Below the pieces are notes generated by a model. That model was not told the DNA's origin and ran no database searches. It saw only the letters and a list, made by a program, of their open reading frames with translations. Position numbers and translations under genes: made by a program. Positions 36,245-46,859 of a stretch of DNA of 64,000 bases are shown one piece after another; positions within the stretch are counted from its first letter, which is position 1, and each line of letters starts with the position of its first letter. The stretch comes from Rhyzopertha dominica. Taxonomy: Eukaryota > Arthropoda > Insecta > Coleoptera > Bostrichidae. The stretch spans positions 12,727,501-12,791,500 of the forward strand of contig QCXZ01000042.1 of assembly GCA_025024175.1 (NCBI GenBank), read 5' to 3'.

Positions 36245-37650
36245 AGCATTCACCCTGGTATAAGAAAAACTGCATTCACCATGTTAGTCAGATTTTTGCA
36301 CAATAAAGTCAGAAATCTACAATTGCCATTACGACACAAAAAAGAGTAATGGAACGAAGATAAATTCTTGTGGTGTATACACTGCAAGTATACAGACGCG
36401 GCAGCTATGCATAACTGATACTCTAAAGCAGCTTGACGCCTGCACGCGTCTCAGCTTTCACCTGTGAAGTACCTATTCAAAGGCTTCTAAAGGATACACC
36501 ACACTCAATCAGTTTTATTCAGCGTGATGTGCATGGCGGAAAAGGGTTCGTTCGTCGCGGTGTGGCGGTATGGTAACCGATATCTCTCGGCGCAGGGGGA
36601 CAAACATTTACTTTGAAAATATTGTCGCGAGGACCTAACAAAGTCATTCAAGGAAGGCACAGACAGGGTAGTCTCTTGAAAGAGTCGCGTTCGAAAGGGT
36701 TAGGGAGCTGGGCAGGTCTCTTCTAAAGTTATTGTAACGGGTTTGTTGATAAACTGAGCTAGTAATTTGGTGAACAAATGTTAGTCACGATAACCTGAAT
36801 CTGTAGAACATGGTAGTTGTTCGGCTAGTTCGAAGCCTGCTTTATGAAATACAGCCATCAACACGGAGCATTGTCATGATGAAATAGCACAGCACCTTAG
36901 AATTCTTCCATCCCTTTTTCCTATTGTACAAAACAAACAGAATACCTACTAGTTTAATGCAATAATACAATTCAGTGTGTCATGTGAGAACTACTTATGT
37001 TTGAAGAACCTCTCTTAATTCGAAAAAGCTTTTAGATTTGCTTCAACCAACGTAATATTCAGAACAGACCGTTAAATTTTATTAGTTTAAAGGAATTAGA
37101 AATTTAACAAGCTCTCTATAATCCAACTGCATTCGAATCTGTTTACTTTATCGGCCATTTCGCTGCGAATTACAGTTCAACAACTCGTAAATAAACCCCT
37201 GTAATTCGCCTTGCACATGCAGACTCAAATTTATCCGTGCAATTCTACAGCGTGTGCATGAATTATTGATGTTCCCAACTATTTTAAAGACTTGGGACCA
37301 CGAGCATTAGCTAGACTGTCAACTGTTGTGTGAGGAACACCGCATTCACTGCTACTATTAGCGCTACGAAGCAATTCCGATTAAATACGACGTTATTACT
37401 GTAAATTACCCTGGTGGAGTCAGATGGAGCAAATTTGTGGTTAATTGAATTCGGAGGTATAACATACAGGGTGACAGTTATAAACAGTCATGACACTATT
37501 GATGACGTGGGAAAAGAAAAACGTATGAAAATTAATAGTTCTGACAAATCGTGATGGATATAAACATGGAGGTGTTTCGCATCTTTGCGGAAAATTATCT
37601 TTCTACTAAAAACGTCTTCTCCTGTGATGGNATATCGCAGGTGATTCTAA
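36245..37650. other. Cadherin intron, no gene recognised
   Basis: No supported feature. Near 37466, ACAGGGTGACAGTTATAAAC looks like an isolated transposon terminus whose partner I could not find. Confidence 0.3.
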
Positions 37651-37654
37651 TGTG

Positions 37655-38600
37655 CACTTTATCAGCAATTCGAACGACAAAAATTACCTTTTAAAGTTAC
37701 CACTTATAATTTTGTACAAACTATTTGTGAGAAAACTGAGTCCAGCAAACATACTGGAACTTACCTAAACAACATTTTTGTATCCGACAATTCTGACAAC
37801 AAATTTTACTTCAAATCAACAGTTCTCGATTTACATATCTCGGATCATCTTAGACAAAGTTCTGTGACTAGTAATATACCAATTTTTAAGTGGATAACAA
37901 GTTTTAATGATATTAACTACAGTGTATATATAAAGGTTGTTATTTCTAGTCTGTATTTTTTTTACTGTTTTCTAGATATTTCTTGTACGTTAGAGACGTA
38001 TCTAGAGTCACTCCAAGGTATTTTTGGCGAGAAGTTATGTTTGAAAATTATATTAGTTGACATTACTTGGAAGTTGTTTGGTCTTTTGATGATTGTTGAG
38101 ATGAAAACAAGTTACTTCTGTCTTCAACGGATTAGGGCAGAAGCTCCAGGCTTTGAAATACCAATTCATAATCTCGATGTCTCTTGAAAGGTTTTGTTCA
38201 GAAAAGTCTTTGTTTTTGTTATGTCGGCTGCATACACAAATTTTCTCTGTTGAGTTATTGGAAGGTCACTTATGTAAAAGTTGAAAAGAATAGGCAACGG
38301 AACCGATCCTTCTGGAAGATCATTAATCAAAATGCTGAATTTGCTACTTTTCTCTCCCAGAAACACTCGGAATTCTCGTTCTATAAACTTCACAATCTTT
38401 CCACGTTTCAGGGTATTAAATATTTTGAAGGTCAATCCATCTTTCCACACAGTATCATCATGAATACTACTCCAGTTTTCAATCCACAGCCTGAAACGGT
38501 TTTCAGAGCTTTTAAGTCCAGAGTGCAGGACCTATTATTGCAAAAATATTGTTACTCTGCAGTCGACTCACTTTTTTTATAAAGTTTAAGTATATGATTA
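37655..38600. mobile_element. Rearranged LINE: endonuclease (+), inverted RT (-), possible 3' end (+)
   Basis: Plus-strand 37655-37882 reads cleanly through TGTYLNNIFVSDN and VLDLHISDHL, the end of a LINE endonuclease domain. The next segment, about 37890-38470, is on the minus strand and gives TVWKDGL, LPEGSVPLPILFNFYISDLP, a YAAD in place of YADD, and (after a frame break) YLGVTLDTSLTYK. Then 38460-38582 on the plus strand gives AFKSRVQDLLLQKYCYS, like a LINE 3' terminus. The last assignment is the weakest. The pieces look like one element with an inverted middle. Confidence 0.65.
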
Positions 38601-38604
38601 GTGA

Positions 38605-39318
38605 CGATATTTCTTGATTAATAAATTGCATTCATAATTTTCGATTACTGCAACTGAAAAAACGATTTATAAATAAATTAGAATACCCACGTTGCTAGCT
38701 CTGCTCTTTACCTACTTCAAAAGAACCCATTATATGCCGACGTAAGCCCCCAATGAATGAACCCCCGCCAAAGGGATACTGTAGTTTGTTCGTGGAGCTT
38801 TTACTCAGCTTGGCTCGTTTATTCCGATTTGCACCGGAACTGCACATTGGAAAGCAGCGAGCGTGAGCCGCGGTCGGACCGCACATAAAACGGCCCAGTT
38901 ACACATTCGTTTAAAGTCGGGCCCCGGCAAACAGGAGCGAACTTATGTTTTATTCCGTTCCGATCGAAGTTACAAATCCGGAGCGATGCCTTAACGATTA
39001 CACCGTCCACTACGAGCCAATCGCTGCGGGGCGTGTCATGAAAAATTGGACGGTGTTAGGTGGTAAGGTAGTTCGACTGAAACGCGGCTGTAACTCACCG
39101 AGGCTTCGGTTATGCTATTTCCTGGAAAGCTGCCGGTGACAGCTGCAGGTCGAGCGTTCGGGCAGGTTTATGTTTTATTCAATTGGGTCAGTTTTGTAAG
39201 GGTATTGATACGAAATGCATGATTTGTTGGTTGGACATGAATGGTAAATAATCGTAAATCATGACTTTGCTAGAATACGTCTTGAGCTCCTATGCTATAG
39301 TGTAAGATTTGTTTGAAA
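38605..39318. other. Cadherin intron, GC-rich patch
   Basis: No gene recognised. 38700-39140 is one of the most GC-rich non-repetitive stretches, with several short overlapping open frames and no domain. Confidence 0.35.
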
Positions 39319-39320
39319 TA

Positions 39321-40621
39321 CAGGATGTTTCCTGACCCTGACGAAATTAAAAATGCAACCCAAAATATATTCTCATAGCCAATGTGGATATTTTACGTAA
39401 TGGTATTATTTTAAAAATCCTGTTTAAAAAACAGATATGATTTTGATTTATGGTGAAAAGAAAAATGCTTTCGCTGCTGCCTGTTTATACAGACAACGTT
39501 TTCCAAATAACAACCACTGAAAAAGTCAAGAGAAAGAACGGCAACAGGCCCTGACAATGAAGTTAGAGTATTGGAAATGATTGACGAAAATCCTCATATT
39601 AGTCAAAGGGTAGTCTCAATGAGCAACTGGTATTAGTCTGTCTTCAGTACACCGAATAATTAAAGGCAATCAATTTCATCCGTATTACTTGCAATTGGTT
39701 CAGGCCTTAAAGGAGACAGATTCTCCTAAAAGATTGGCTTTTTGTAACTTTTTTCGGGAACACCAAAATTTGAATGTGAGATTTTATGACAACATTTGCT
39801 TCTCAGATGAAGCAAGATTTTCTAATAATGGTGCACTTAACAAACATAACATGCATTTTTATGCGCAAGTAAATCCACGTTGGATTCGAGAAGGACATTT
39901 TCAAACTATCTACTCGACGAATGTCTGGTGCGGAATATTGGGGAATCAAATTGTTGGGCCTTATTTTTTCGCGATAGTTTAAACGGCAGTACTTATATAA
40001 ATTTTTTAAGAAATATTTTACCGGTACTTCTCCAAAATGTACATTTACAAGTAAGACGAGATCTATGGTTCCAACAAGAGGTACCTGCGCATTATCATAG
40101 AATGGTGCGAAATCATCTTGATTTGGTTTTGCCTAACCGATGGATAGGAAGAGGTTCAATTAATCCTTGCCCACCGAGAAGCCCGGACCTTACTCCTTTG
40201 AATTTTTTTCTGTGGGGAATGGTAAAAGAGCAAGTATACCAAACACCAATTGAAAGTGTAGAACATTTAGAAAATAAAATACGTGATGCATGTAGATCCA
40301 TCACTCCAGAAATGTTAATGCATGTTAAAAGATCGTTTTGGGCACGAATTCAAGCTTGTGAAAACAGCGTAGGGTGACATTTTGAGTCTTTATTACATTA
40401 ATGTTATTGAATAAACATTTTTCAAAAATAAAATTTGTTTTACAATATCGAATTTACTTAAAGTACATGATTGAAATTTATGTCAAAATTTACGAATTTA
40501 TACAGCTCTGTACGTTTTATATTTTTAAGACTATGAACAATTATCAATGTTACCTCTGCAAATGTATTTTGGGTTGCATTTTTAACTTCGTCAGGGTCAT
40601 TATCATTCGTGAAACATCCTG
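39321..40621 (+). mobile_element. Tc1/mariner-type element, DD41D family A, copy 3
   Basis: The right end is complete (about 55 bp, CAGGATGTTTCACGAATG read inward). The left end has lost about 15 bp inside the repeat, reading CAGGATGTTTC directly followed by CTGACCCTGACG. TA flanks both ends (39319-39320 and 40622-40623). It lies 380 bp upstream of the cadherin 3' splice site at 41003 and is opposite in orientation to copies 1 and 2. Confidence 0.92.
39430..40401 (+). pseudogene. Broken DD41D transposase (family A copy 3)
   Basis: This is among the best preserved copies. LQLVQALKETDSPKRLAFCN leads to the first Asp in CFSDEARFSNNG (open frame 39689-39982), then a shift into 39880-40377 containing LPNRWIGRGS, RSPDLTPLNFFLWG and the tail ITPEMLMHVKRSFWARIQ. 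Two catalytic positions are lost: the second (QQDGAP reads QQEVPA) and the third (PLD reads PLN). It ends at TAA 40399-40401. Confidence 0.88.
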
Positions 40622-41003
40622 TATATCAGGTGTATATACATTGAGAAGTTCGATTTGATGTGAATTTTAGATTTGGGCTATGTCATTTGTCAACTGTTCA
40701 AAAAAATTTAAAAGACAAGCGGTGGACAGCCGTCAGGCGATTTGAAACTGTGTTATTTTTGTCAATTATGCCTATATTTAAATTGCAGCTTCTTGCTGTA
40801 CAATTAGGAAAGGAATTAAACTTGAGTGTTCTTGCAACGTTCGCAGAAGCACTCGAGTTTCTTACCTGGAATTTCAAATATTCAGCAACCCGTGACACCA
40901 CAACCTTTCTCCTCTACTGAAAAATTCTACGTCATCCCATCCAGCATACGAATCAAGCCTCCCGAGCTTTTACTCCCTTTTAAAAATGCATTTTCTCTTG
41001 CAG

Positions 41004-41119
41004 CCTCGCGTATTCGATATGAGATCACGAGCGGTAACATAGGCGGCGCCTTCGCCGTCAAGAACATGACAGGAGCGATCTACGTCGCCGGGGCCCTCGA
41101 CTACGAGACCAGGAAGCGG
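41004..41119 (+). CDS. CadN: N-cadherin internal exon (middle of a cadherin repeat)
   Basis: This 116-nt exon continues the repeat begun at 23465-23608. The split codon T|CC gives Ser, then SRIRYEITSGNIGGAFAVKN and MTGAIYVAGALDYETRKR. The LDYET segment is the position of the LDRE calcium-binding motif of cadherin repeats, with Tyr in place of Arg. The acceptor is a pyrimidine tract ending CTCTTGCAG at 41003 and the donor is GTGAGT from 41120. It starts in phase 1 and ends in phase 0, so it can join either 44611-44775 or 44984-45148 in frame. Base composition is distinctly GC-rich against the AT-rich intron. Assignment to CadN rests on recognising the sequence. Confidence 0.95.
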
Positions 41120-44100
41120 GTGAGTACCGGCGTTTTCAGCGGACGACCGCCCCGATAGCAAAACACGCCGGAACCTTTTTCGGGAGGTAATTATTCCTCA
41201 CCTCCGGTTTTTCAGTTAGCGGGGCGGCCGTGCGTGGCTCCGGATGACAAATTGCCCTTTCAGTTGTTGCGGTTTTGTGTATGTGGCCTTTGTTGAGCTT
41301 TTTGCTGCGGGCGAAACGAGTTTCGATGTTTTGATACTCCCGAAAGGTTTCTCTTGCACGACTTTATACCATTGCGTGAGAATCTCTTGATGAAATTTGG
41401 AATAAACATGAAGCTCTAGTTGAAAATTGTTTTGTACTTACTTAACAACTTACAGCACCTACTTTTTTTAGTTTTTTGTACCATCACTACGGGGTGTCTT
41501 AAGAAAACCCTTTATTTGAAGCATCTGGATAATAAAAATTGCAAGAAACTTTGATTCTGAAACAGTGATTTTTCGTAGCACCACTGTTTACAAATTATAA
41601 GCGGTTATCTCAATTTTCTCGGCCTCAAATTGAGATGTGGCATCGAGAATTTTGATATTGAAATCAGGTGAATGGATCACAAAGTAAACAAATGTTTCTT
41701 TCATCATTTCTATCATTTAAAAATACTTATAGCCCAAGAGGCAATAAAGATTTTCGGTACTTATTTTCCGAGTCAACAAACTAATCAAAATTCATATATA
41801 AAAGGGGGGGGGGATTCCGATGGGTTGAGGCGGAAAATGGCTAGGAACAAATACACTGCACTTTTCTTTCCAGTGATAAAAATAGTTCTATTAATGAGAG
41901 ATATAGTGAACCTAAGAAAAAAAATAGTCTGGCTAATCTGTGGGTATGGGTAATATGTCTGGCAGGTTGAAAATTAAACAAAAAATATCAAAACCATTGC
42001 CTTTATTTTCGCAGTCCTAAAAATTTGGCAGATGAAATTTAATATTATAATGACAGCTGCAAATATACATCCAGAAAGCCTTGCCAGACTCGTTCAATGT
42101 TCAATTATGTTCAATTATACAGGCGGTTGTAGTCATCTCTACATGTTTTTACTTTTTATAACTGATGATAAGAAAAGTATTGGTTTAGGGCAAAATTTGA
42201 CTATGGCTAAAAAACATTTTTTTCTCGACGTTTTGGGACGCCAGGAATCCAAAGAAACATGGCTTTAGCAAAGCGTCAGTCCGTCAAAAAACTTTCTTCG
42301 CGAATAACTATGTAACTATCAGAGATACGAGAAGATTATGGGTTTTTTTAATCTCCCTTAGTTTTTAAGTTATAGGAATAAAAAGAAAGATAATCGCGAA
42401 AATTCACAATGAAACGCGAATTTCTGCTGAACTATACAAGATATACGGGAGAACGACTTGACTTTTTTTAACTAGTGAGCCCATCCGAAAATTTTAGTCA
42501 GACACAAATTGTCGTTTTGTGTCACTATGTGAATTTGATATTCACTGGCTGGGTAAATAAGTACAAAAAAATTCATTGCCTCCTGGACTATTACGTATAT
42601 AAAACGAGAAAAATATGTATTTAGATATTGGCATTTTTATGGGTTCTCCAAAAGTATATCGATTTACCTACATCTAAATATTTATGGTGCAGTAATAATA
42701 TACTACACTATTTAAGTATATAGTGATCTTTTAAACGTTATTATGGACATGAGGACCAATGGACACCTCGGAAGGAATTTTATTATGTTCTTAAACAAGG
42801 CATAGTTCAACGATCTGGCTTCAGCTTATGTTATTTCTCTGCAAACGTTACCTATATACTCATTTGAGGAGCTTAATTTTGGAACAGTTCAGTCAAAGCA
42901 GAACTACACGGTAAGAGTAATGTGCGTGATGATACTGGTCTAAGTGCATTATTGTGCAAACATGTTTTTGCTTGAAAATCTGTTGTTAATTAGGTGAAAT
43001 CTTATAAATAACTTAATGAAAACTTGAATATTCATCAACTAAATTACTATACATACAACCTAATTGATAATGTTCAGGTTTAGCCTGCCAATTCTTCCCT
43101 CTCTCTGTACTTTTTCTTTACTGCTAGAAAACGATTTCTGCCATTAATAAGTTAGGTATTTATAAAATACAACCACATATATAAGGGTGTTCTTCAAATG
43201 AGTTTCACGCAATNTTTGTAATTTTTTTTGCTCTTCTAACTACTTTTGGCTATTTGGGTGCAGATTTTCCTTTTCTAATAGTTTTTTGATTTAATAATAT
43301 TTCTTACATATGAATGTGATATCTTAATTTTTGGACCTAGTTTTCTTAATGACTGTTCGAGCTTATTCACAGCTCTGTTTCCAACAATATTTTGAGATTT
43401 TCTTCCACTTTCCGGCGCTCTATCCATACCTTCTAATAATATCATACAGTTTGTATGGGATCCCTATTTCACAAAAATGTTTTACAGTGAAACATTTTCC
43501 TTGTAAAATATCTTCCATGTAATTCGCCAATTACTCGATGCCGATCACTTTTTTTCAACTGGTTCATTCTACCCCAGAAATAGCTCAAACTGACACGAGA
43601 AATGACAGGCTTTTACAACCTAATATGTTTAAATAAAAAAAGCATATAAAGGTAGGTACGGAGTTTTTGTTCTCATATATGCACTGTCAAATATCCATTT
43701 CTGTTTTGTGCTATTCACAATTTTTATTTGCCGTGGTTTTGTCAATGTTTATGATGTAATCATTTACATATGTGACAGAGCTTAACTAGTTGGTATAAGA
43801 ACCAGAAAGTTTTACCTGATATTTAATGGTTAAATACTGTAAGACTTAATTTTGTCAAAAATCTCAGGAATATTAATTAATATAAGACTTACTTCATACA
43901 TCCACAGATTACTAGGAGCTCAAAATAAAGCAAGGAAAATGCAAATAATCTTACAACATAATCTGGTGCTGTAGGTTAGGGAACAGTAAAGCTGTAGGTG
44001 CAGAAAAGACATAATAAAAAAAATCGTATATCTTTAACTGGTGAGTTTTAGTTAGGTTAACTGTTTCATTTCTGTCTGTGTGTTCCATTAGTTTGATATT

Positions 44101-44610
44101 AAAAGGTAATGATTAGTATTTTTAGGATAATATGTACAATCGGATCGATTTATAACACACTGGTGTTTTAGTGAATCGATTCATATTTTACCATCCACAA
44201 TATAAACATCAAATTCGAGATTGTGAATTCAATAGAGAATGTCGCATCCAAGTTGAGATCGAGAACGATCCATACCATTCGCATACTGAGAACAGTGAAG
44301 TTTTGATGGATAGTATACCATGGAAAGAAAGTTAGTTGTTTTAATGGCATTCATATGCTGTCAAAATGGTTATGTCACGATTATTACCGTAAAAGATGTC
44401 TAATATTCTGATTTGTATCGTTATTATGATAGTTTTCTCATGCAACATTTCGGAACTTTTCGTTTCGCCTTTGAAAATGCCCTCTATGGAAACCCAGAGC
44501 TTCAAACTGCTAAATTAGAGATCCTTTCAAACTATTATCTCACGAAAGCTCAGCAAAGGCAAGCTAATAACCCGACAGCGTGTATACAACTCCATGATTA
44601 ACCCCTTCAG
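41120..44610. other. 3.5-kb cadherin intron upstream of the alternative exon pair
   Basis: No gene or clear transposon recognised. It contains a run of ten G at 41804-41813. A sequence like a transposon end (GGGGTGTCTTAAGAAAACCC near 41492) has no partner. Sequence governing choice between the two downstream exons would be expected here or in 44776-44983. Confidence 0.5.
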
Positions 44611-44775
44611 TACGAGCTGCGGCTGGCAGCCTCCGATAACCTCAAAGAGAACTACACGACGGTGGTGATACACGTCAAGGATGTCAACGACAACCCCCCA
44701 GTGTTCGAGCGGCCGACCTACCGCACACAGATTACCGAGGAGGACGACAGGAATCTGCCTAAGCGCGTCTTACAG
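44611..44775 (+). CDS. CadN: N-cadherin alternative exon, proximal member of a mutually exclusive pair
   Basis: It has 165 nt and 55 codons, phase 0 at both ends. It starts YELRLAASDNLKENYTTVVI, passes HVKDVNDNPPVF, the calcium-binding linker closing the repeat, and ends RNLPKRVLQ in the first strand of the next repeat. The acceptor is AACCCCTTCAG. The following bases are GCGGGT, so the exon uses a GC rather than GT 5' splice site; using the nearest GT (44780) would add four bases and break the frame. It is 58% identical (32 of 55) to the exon at 44984-45148, has the same length and phase, and must be exchanged with it. Drosophila CadN is known to have mutually exclusive exon pairs of this kind. 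Confidence 0.95.
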
Positions 44776-44983
44776 GCGGGTGCCGCATGTCCACAGTTTT
44801 TCTTTTCAGCATCCGAAATCGGCTTCCTAAATGACGTCCCGTTTTTCAGGAATCGTTTTTTAGGGAGTCGATTCGCTGTTTCTCGGACACGCATGCAGCG
44901 ATTTTTGCACCGTTTTATTTTTGTATTGTTTGGCCGTAGTTTCCCTTTATTATTTGCTGTTTTCTTGTACAATGCATGTGTAG
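44776..44983 (+). promoter_or_regulatory. 208-nt intron between the alternative cadherin exons, with decoy acceptors
   Basis: Besides the real acceptor (GCATGTGTAG, a weak pyrimidine tract), the intron holds two stronger-looking acceptor-like sites: TTTTTCTTTTCAG ending 44809 and CCCGTTTTTCAG ending 44849. Neither opens a usable exon: reading from 44810 meets a stop within seven codons, and 44850-45148 is not a multiple of three. They may be splice-silencing decoys. That role is inference. Confidence 0.5.
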
Positions 44984-45148
44984 TACGAGCTGACGCTGGT
45001 GGCGTCGGACAGCCTCAATGAGAACCATACTACGGTGGTGGTACATGTGAAGGACGTCAACGATTCGCCGCCTGTTTTTAGCCGCGGAGTTTACGGCGCC
45101 CTTATTGATGAGGAACTTCCCAGCCCGTACCCGCTACATTTGATGCAG
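44984..45148 (+). CDS. CadN: N-cadherin alternative exon, distal member of a mutually exclusive pair
   Basis: It has 165 nt and 55 codons, phase 0 at both ends, and starts YELTLVASDSLNENHTTVVV. The repeat-closing linker reads HVKDVNDSPPVF, with Ser where the proximal exon has the conserved Asn of DxNDN, a calcium-contact position in cadherins. The last 23 residues (from SRGVYGALIDEE to LHLMQ) diverge strongly from the proximal exon. The donor is a canonical GTCAGA at 45149. Joining both exons would keep frame (330 nt) but would duplicate a linker, so exclusion must be enforced at splicing. The downstream constitutive exon is beyond the window. Confidence 0.95.
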
Positions 45149-46640
45149 GTCAGAGAATTTTGGGTATAGGTGGTGGATAATAACAATTTTACAACGTCTC
45201 TCTGATGACTAATCGCCTTGCTATTGACGTTTGTGCGAAATCGACGGTTTAATCGTTCTATTTCCTCCAAAGTTCGCATAAGCACGAAACCGCTTGTGAA
45301 CAACTTTAGACCGCGAACGCTAAAGACTTGCCAAGTTGCTGAAGTCCCTGCAGGGAATACAACAGGGCCGTTACGGTGTGTGGAAGTGGCGTGATTTACA
45401 TGTGTAACTAGGTAGTCAACACAATCACACTTGAGGTGTGTAGTTAAGACGCAATTTGATCACAAACGGTATACAGCTTCACGGAAATTTTTACATTTTA
45501 GCGGTAGCTGAACGTAATTGAAAAGGCATTTAATCTTTCCCGGTACAAATAGGTATTTCTATCGAACGATATTTTCTGCTCACTTGTAAAACTAACAAAA
45601 GTTCGCCTCAGGCGTGTGGGAGTTTCCAGTAATAATGTAAAGGAATAATGCGGAGGAAAGCCACACGGAAAAGTTGGCGAAGAGGTTCTTTAAAATAGCT
45701 TATTTTTATAGAAGTAAAAGTTTTGTGCAGACTTACAAGAAGAATACAGAGACTTCATTCGTTTCCGAGAAGCAATGCTTGTCCCTGTTAAATGTGTAGT
45801 AAACAACAATATGGCATGATCCACAGTTGCTTTCCATTATAATAATAATAATAATTTAAAAAAATATAGATAAAAATAATTTACAAAATTAGTACCGAGA
45901 AATTCACGTTTAAATGAAATTTCAATTCTCTTGCATTTAGCTACCTAAATCAATGCATATCATAATTCCAATAATAATAAGTGTCGGTATTTGTATCATC
46001 TCCAAAAGACCAAGTTAAATAGTGTTTCCCATAACTTTGAGTAGAATACCGTGAAATATCACGAGTAAAATGCGCTATGTAAAGCACTGAAAAATAATCA
46101 ACTCTATTATGAACAATTTGTACATAAACTTTACCACTAAAATACTGATCTTTCATAATATGAATTGAGATTAATACTGTTTGTAACATTAACAATGCCT
46201 TTAATAAGCAATAAGAATGCTGAATCAAGACTGGATCCTTGCAGTACGTCATATGTGACAACAAAAATCAGATGAAATAGCAGAAATGTAAAGATATACA
46301 AAGCCCAAAAGTACTCAATTTATAAAATAAGATGTGGTTAACTGTATCTAACATGTAACATCAACCTTGCGTCTATCGTAAGGAAACTAATTTACACCGC
46401 GAAAAACAGGGTAAATTAGTTACACTTGACCTGCCTAAAATACATACGTGCTGATATTAATATAGATTGAATTACCTTCACAAATATCAGTGAGAGCTAA
46501 GGCTCTCAACGCTATCTAGGCGGAATACTGCATACTAAGTGTATTACAACTATGGTAACCACTTGCGACCTAGTGCAGATTCCTATCGATGGCACCGAAG
46601 AAGCTTCTACGTGAGCGCTATATATAAATTAATAAATATA
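45149..46640. other. Cadherin intron downstream of the alternative pair
   Basis: No gene recognised in this AT-rich stretch, the start of an intron of more than 18.8 kb. A short (ATA)n run is at about 45840-45855. Confidence 0.45.
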
Positions 46641-46644
46641 CGCT

Positions 46645-46850
46645 TTGGTCAATCCACTTGAACCCCACGACTAGTTTCGCCCTTGTTGGGGCTCCTCAGC
46701 ACATGTTTATTCTTATACATCAGTCACGGCAAAACTTCTCCGGTGGTATCGATAGAAATCTGAACTAGGTTGCTATATTTGCAACTCATCTAGTCTAAGC
46801 TCAACAAGAGCGCGACTTATCGAAGGGTCCAAGTGGATTGACTGGAGCAG
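46645..46850 (-). ncRNA. Degenerate hammerhead ribozyme within a short inverted-repeat unit
   Basis: The minus strand contains the core CUGAGGA (46693-46699), a perfect stem II GCCC/GGGC, and GAAACUAGUC (46669-46678) exactly as in the ribozyme at 21116-21165. The bases before the core and after GUC do not pair, so stem I is lost. The unit is bounded by imperfect inverted repeats containing TCAATCCACTTG (46649-46660 and, reversed, about 46831-46842). Downstream flanks of both ribozymes share AGCGCTC about 60 nt after the cleavage position, indicating one repeat family. Confidence 0.6.
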
Positions 46851-46859
46851 ATGTTTATT

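Noticed and set aside
41804..41813. Run of ten G
   Set aside because: Simple homopolymer; possibly a sequencing or slippage feature, with no structure around it.
41490..43200. Isolated transposon-terminus-like sequences near 41492 and 43185
   Set aside because: No matching opposite end or transposase fragment was found for either.
44662..45021. 119-codon open frame starting inside the proximal alternative exon
   Set aside because: It reads through the GC splice site into the intron and enters the distal exon in the wrong frame, so it is a read-through artefact of the real exon.
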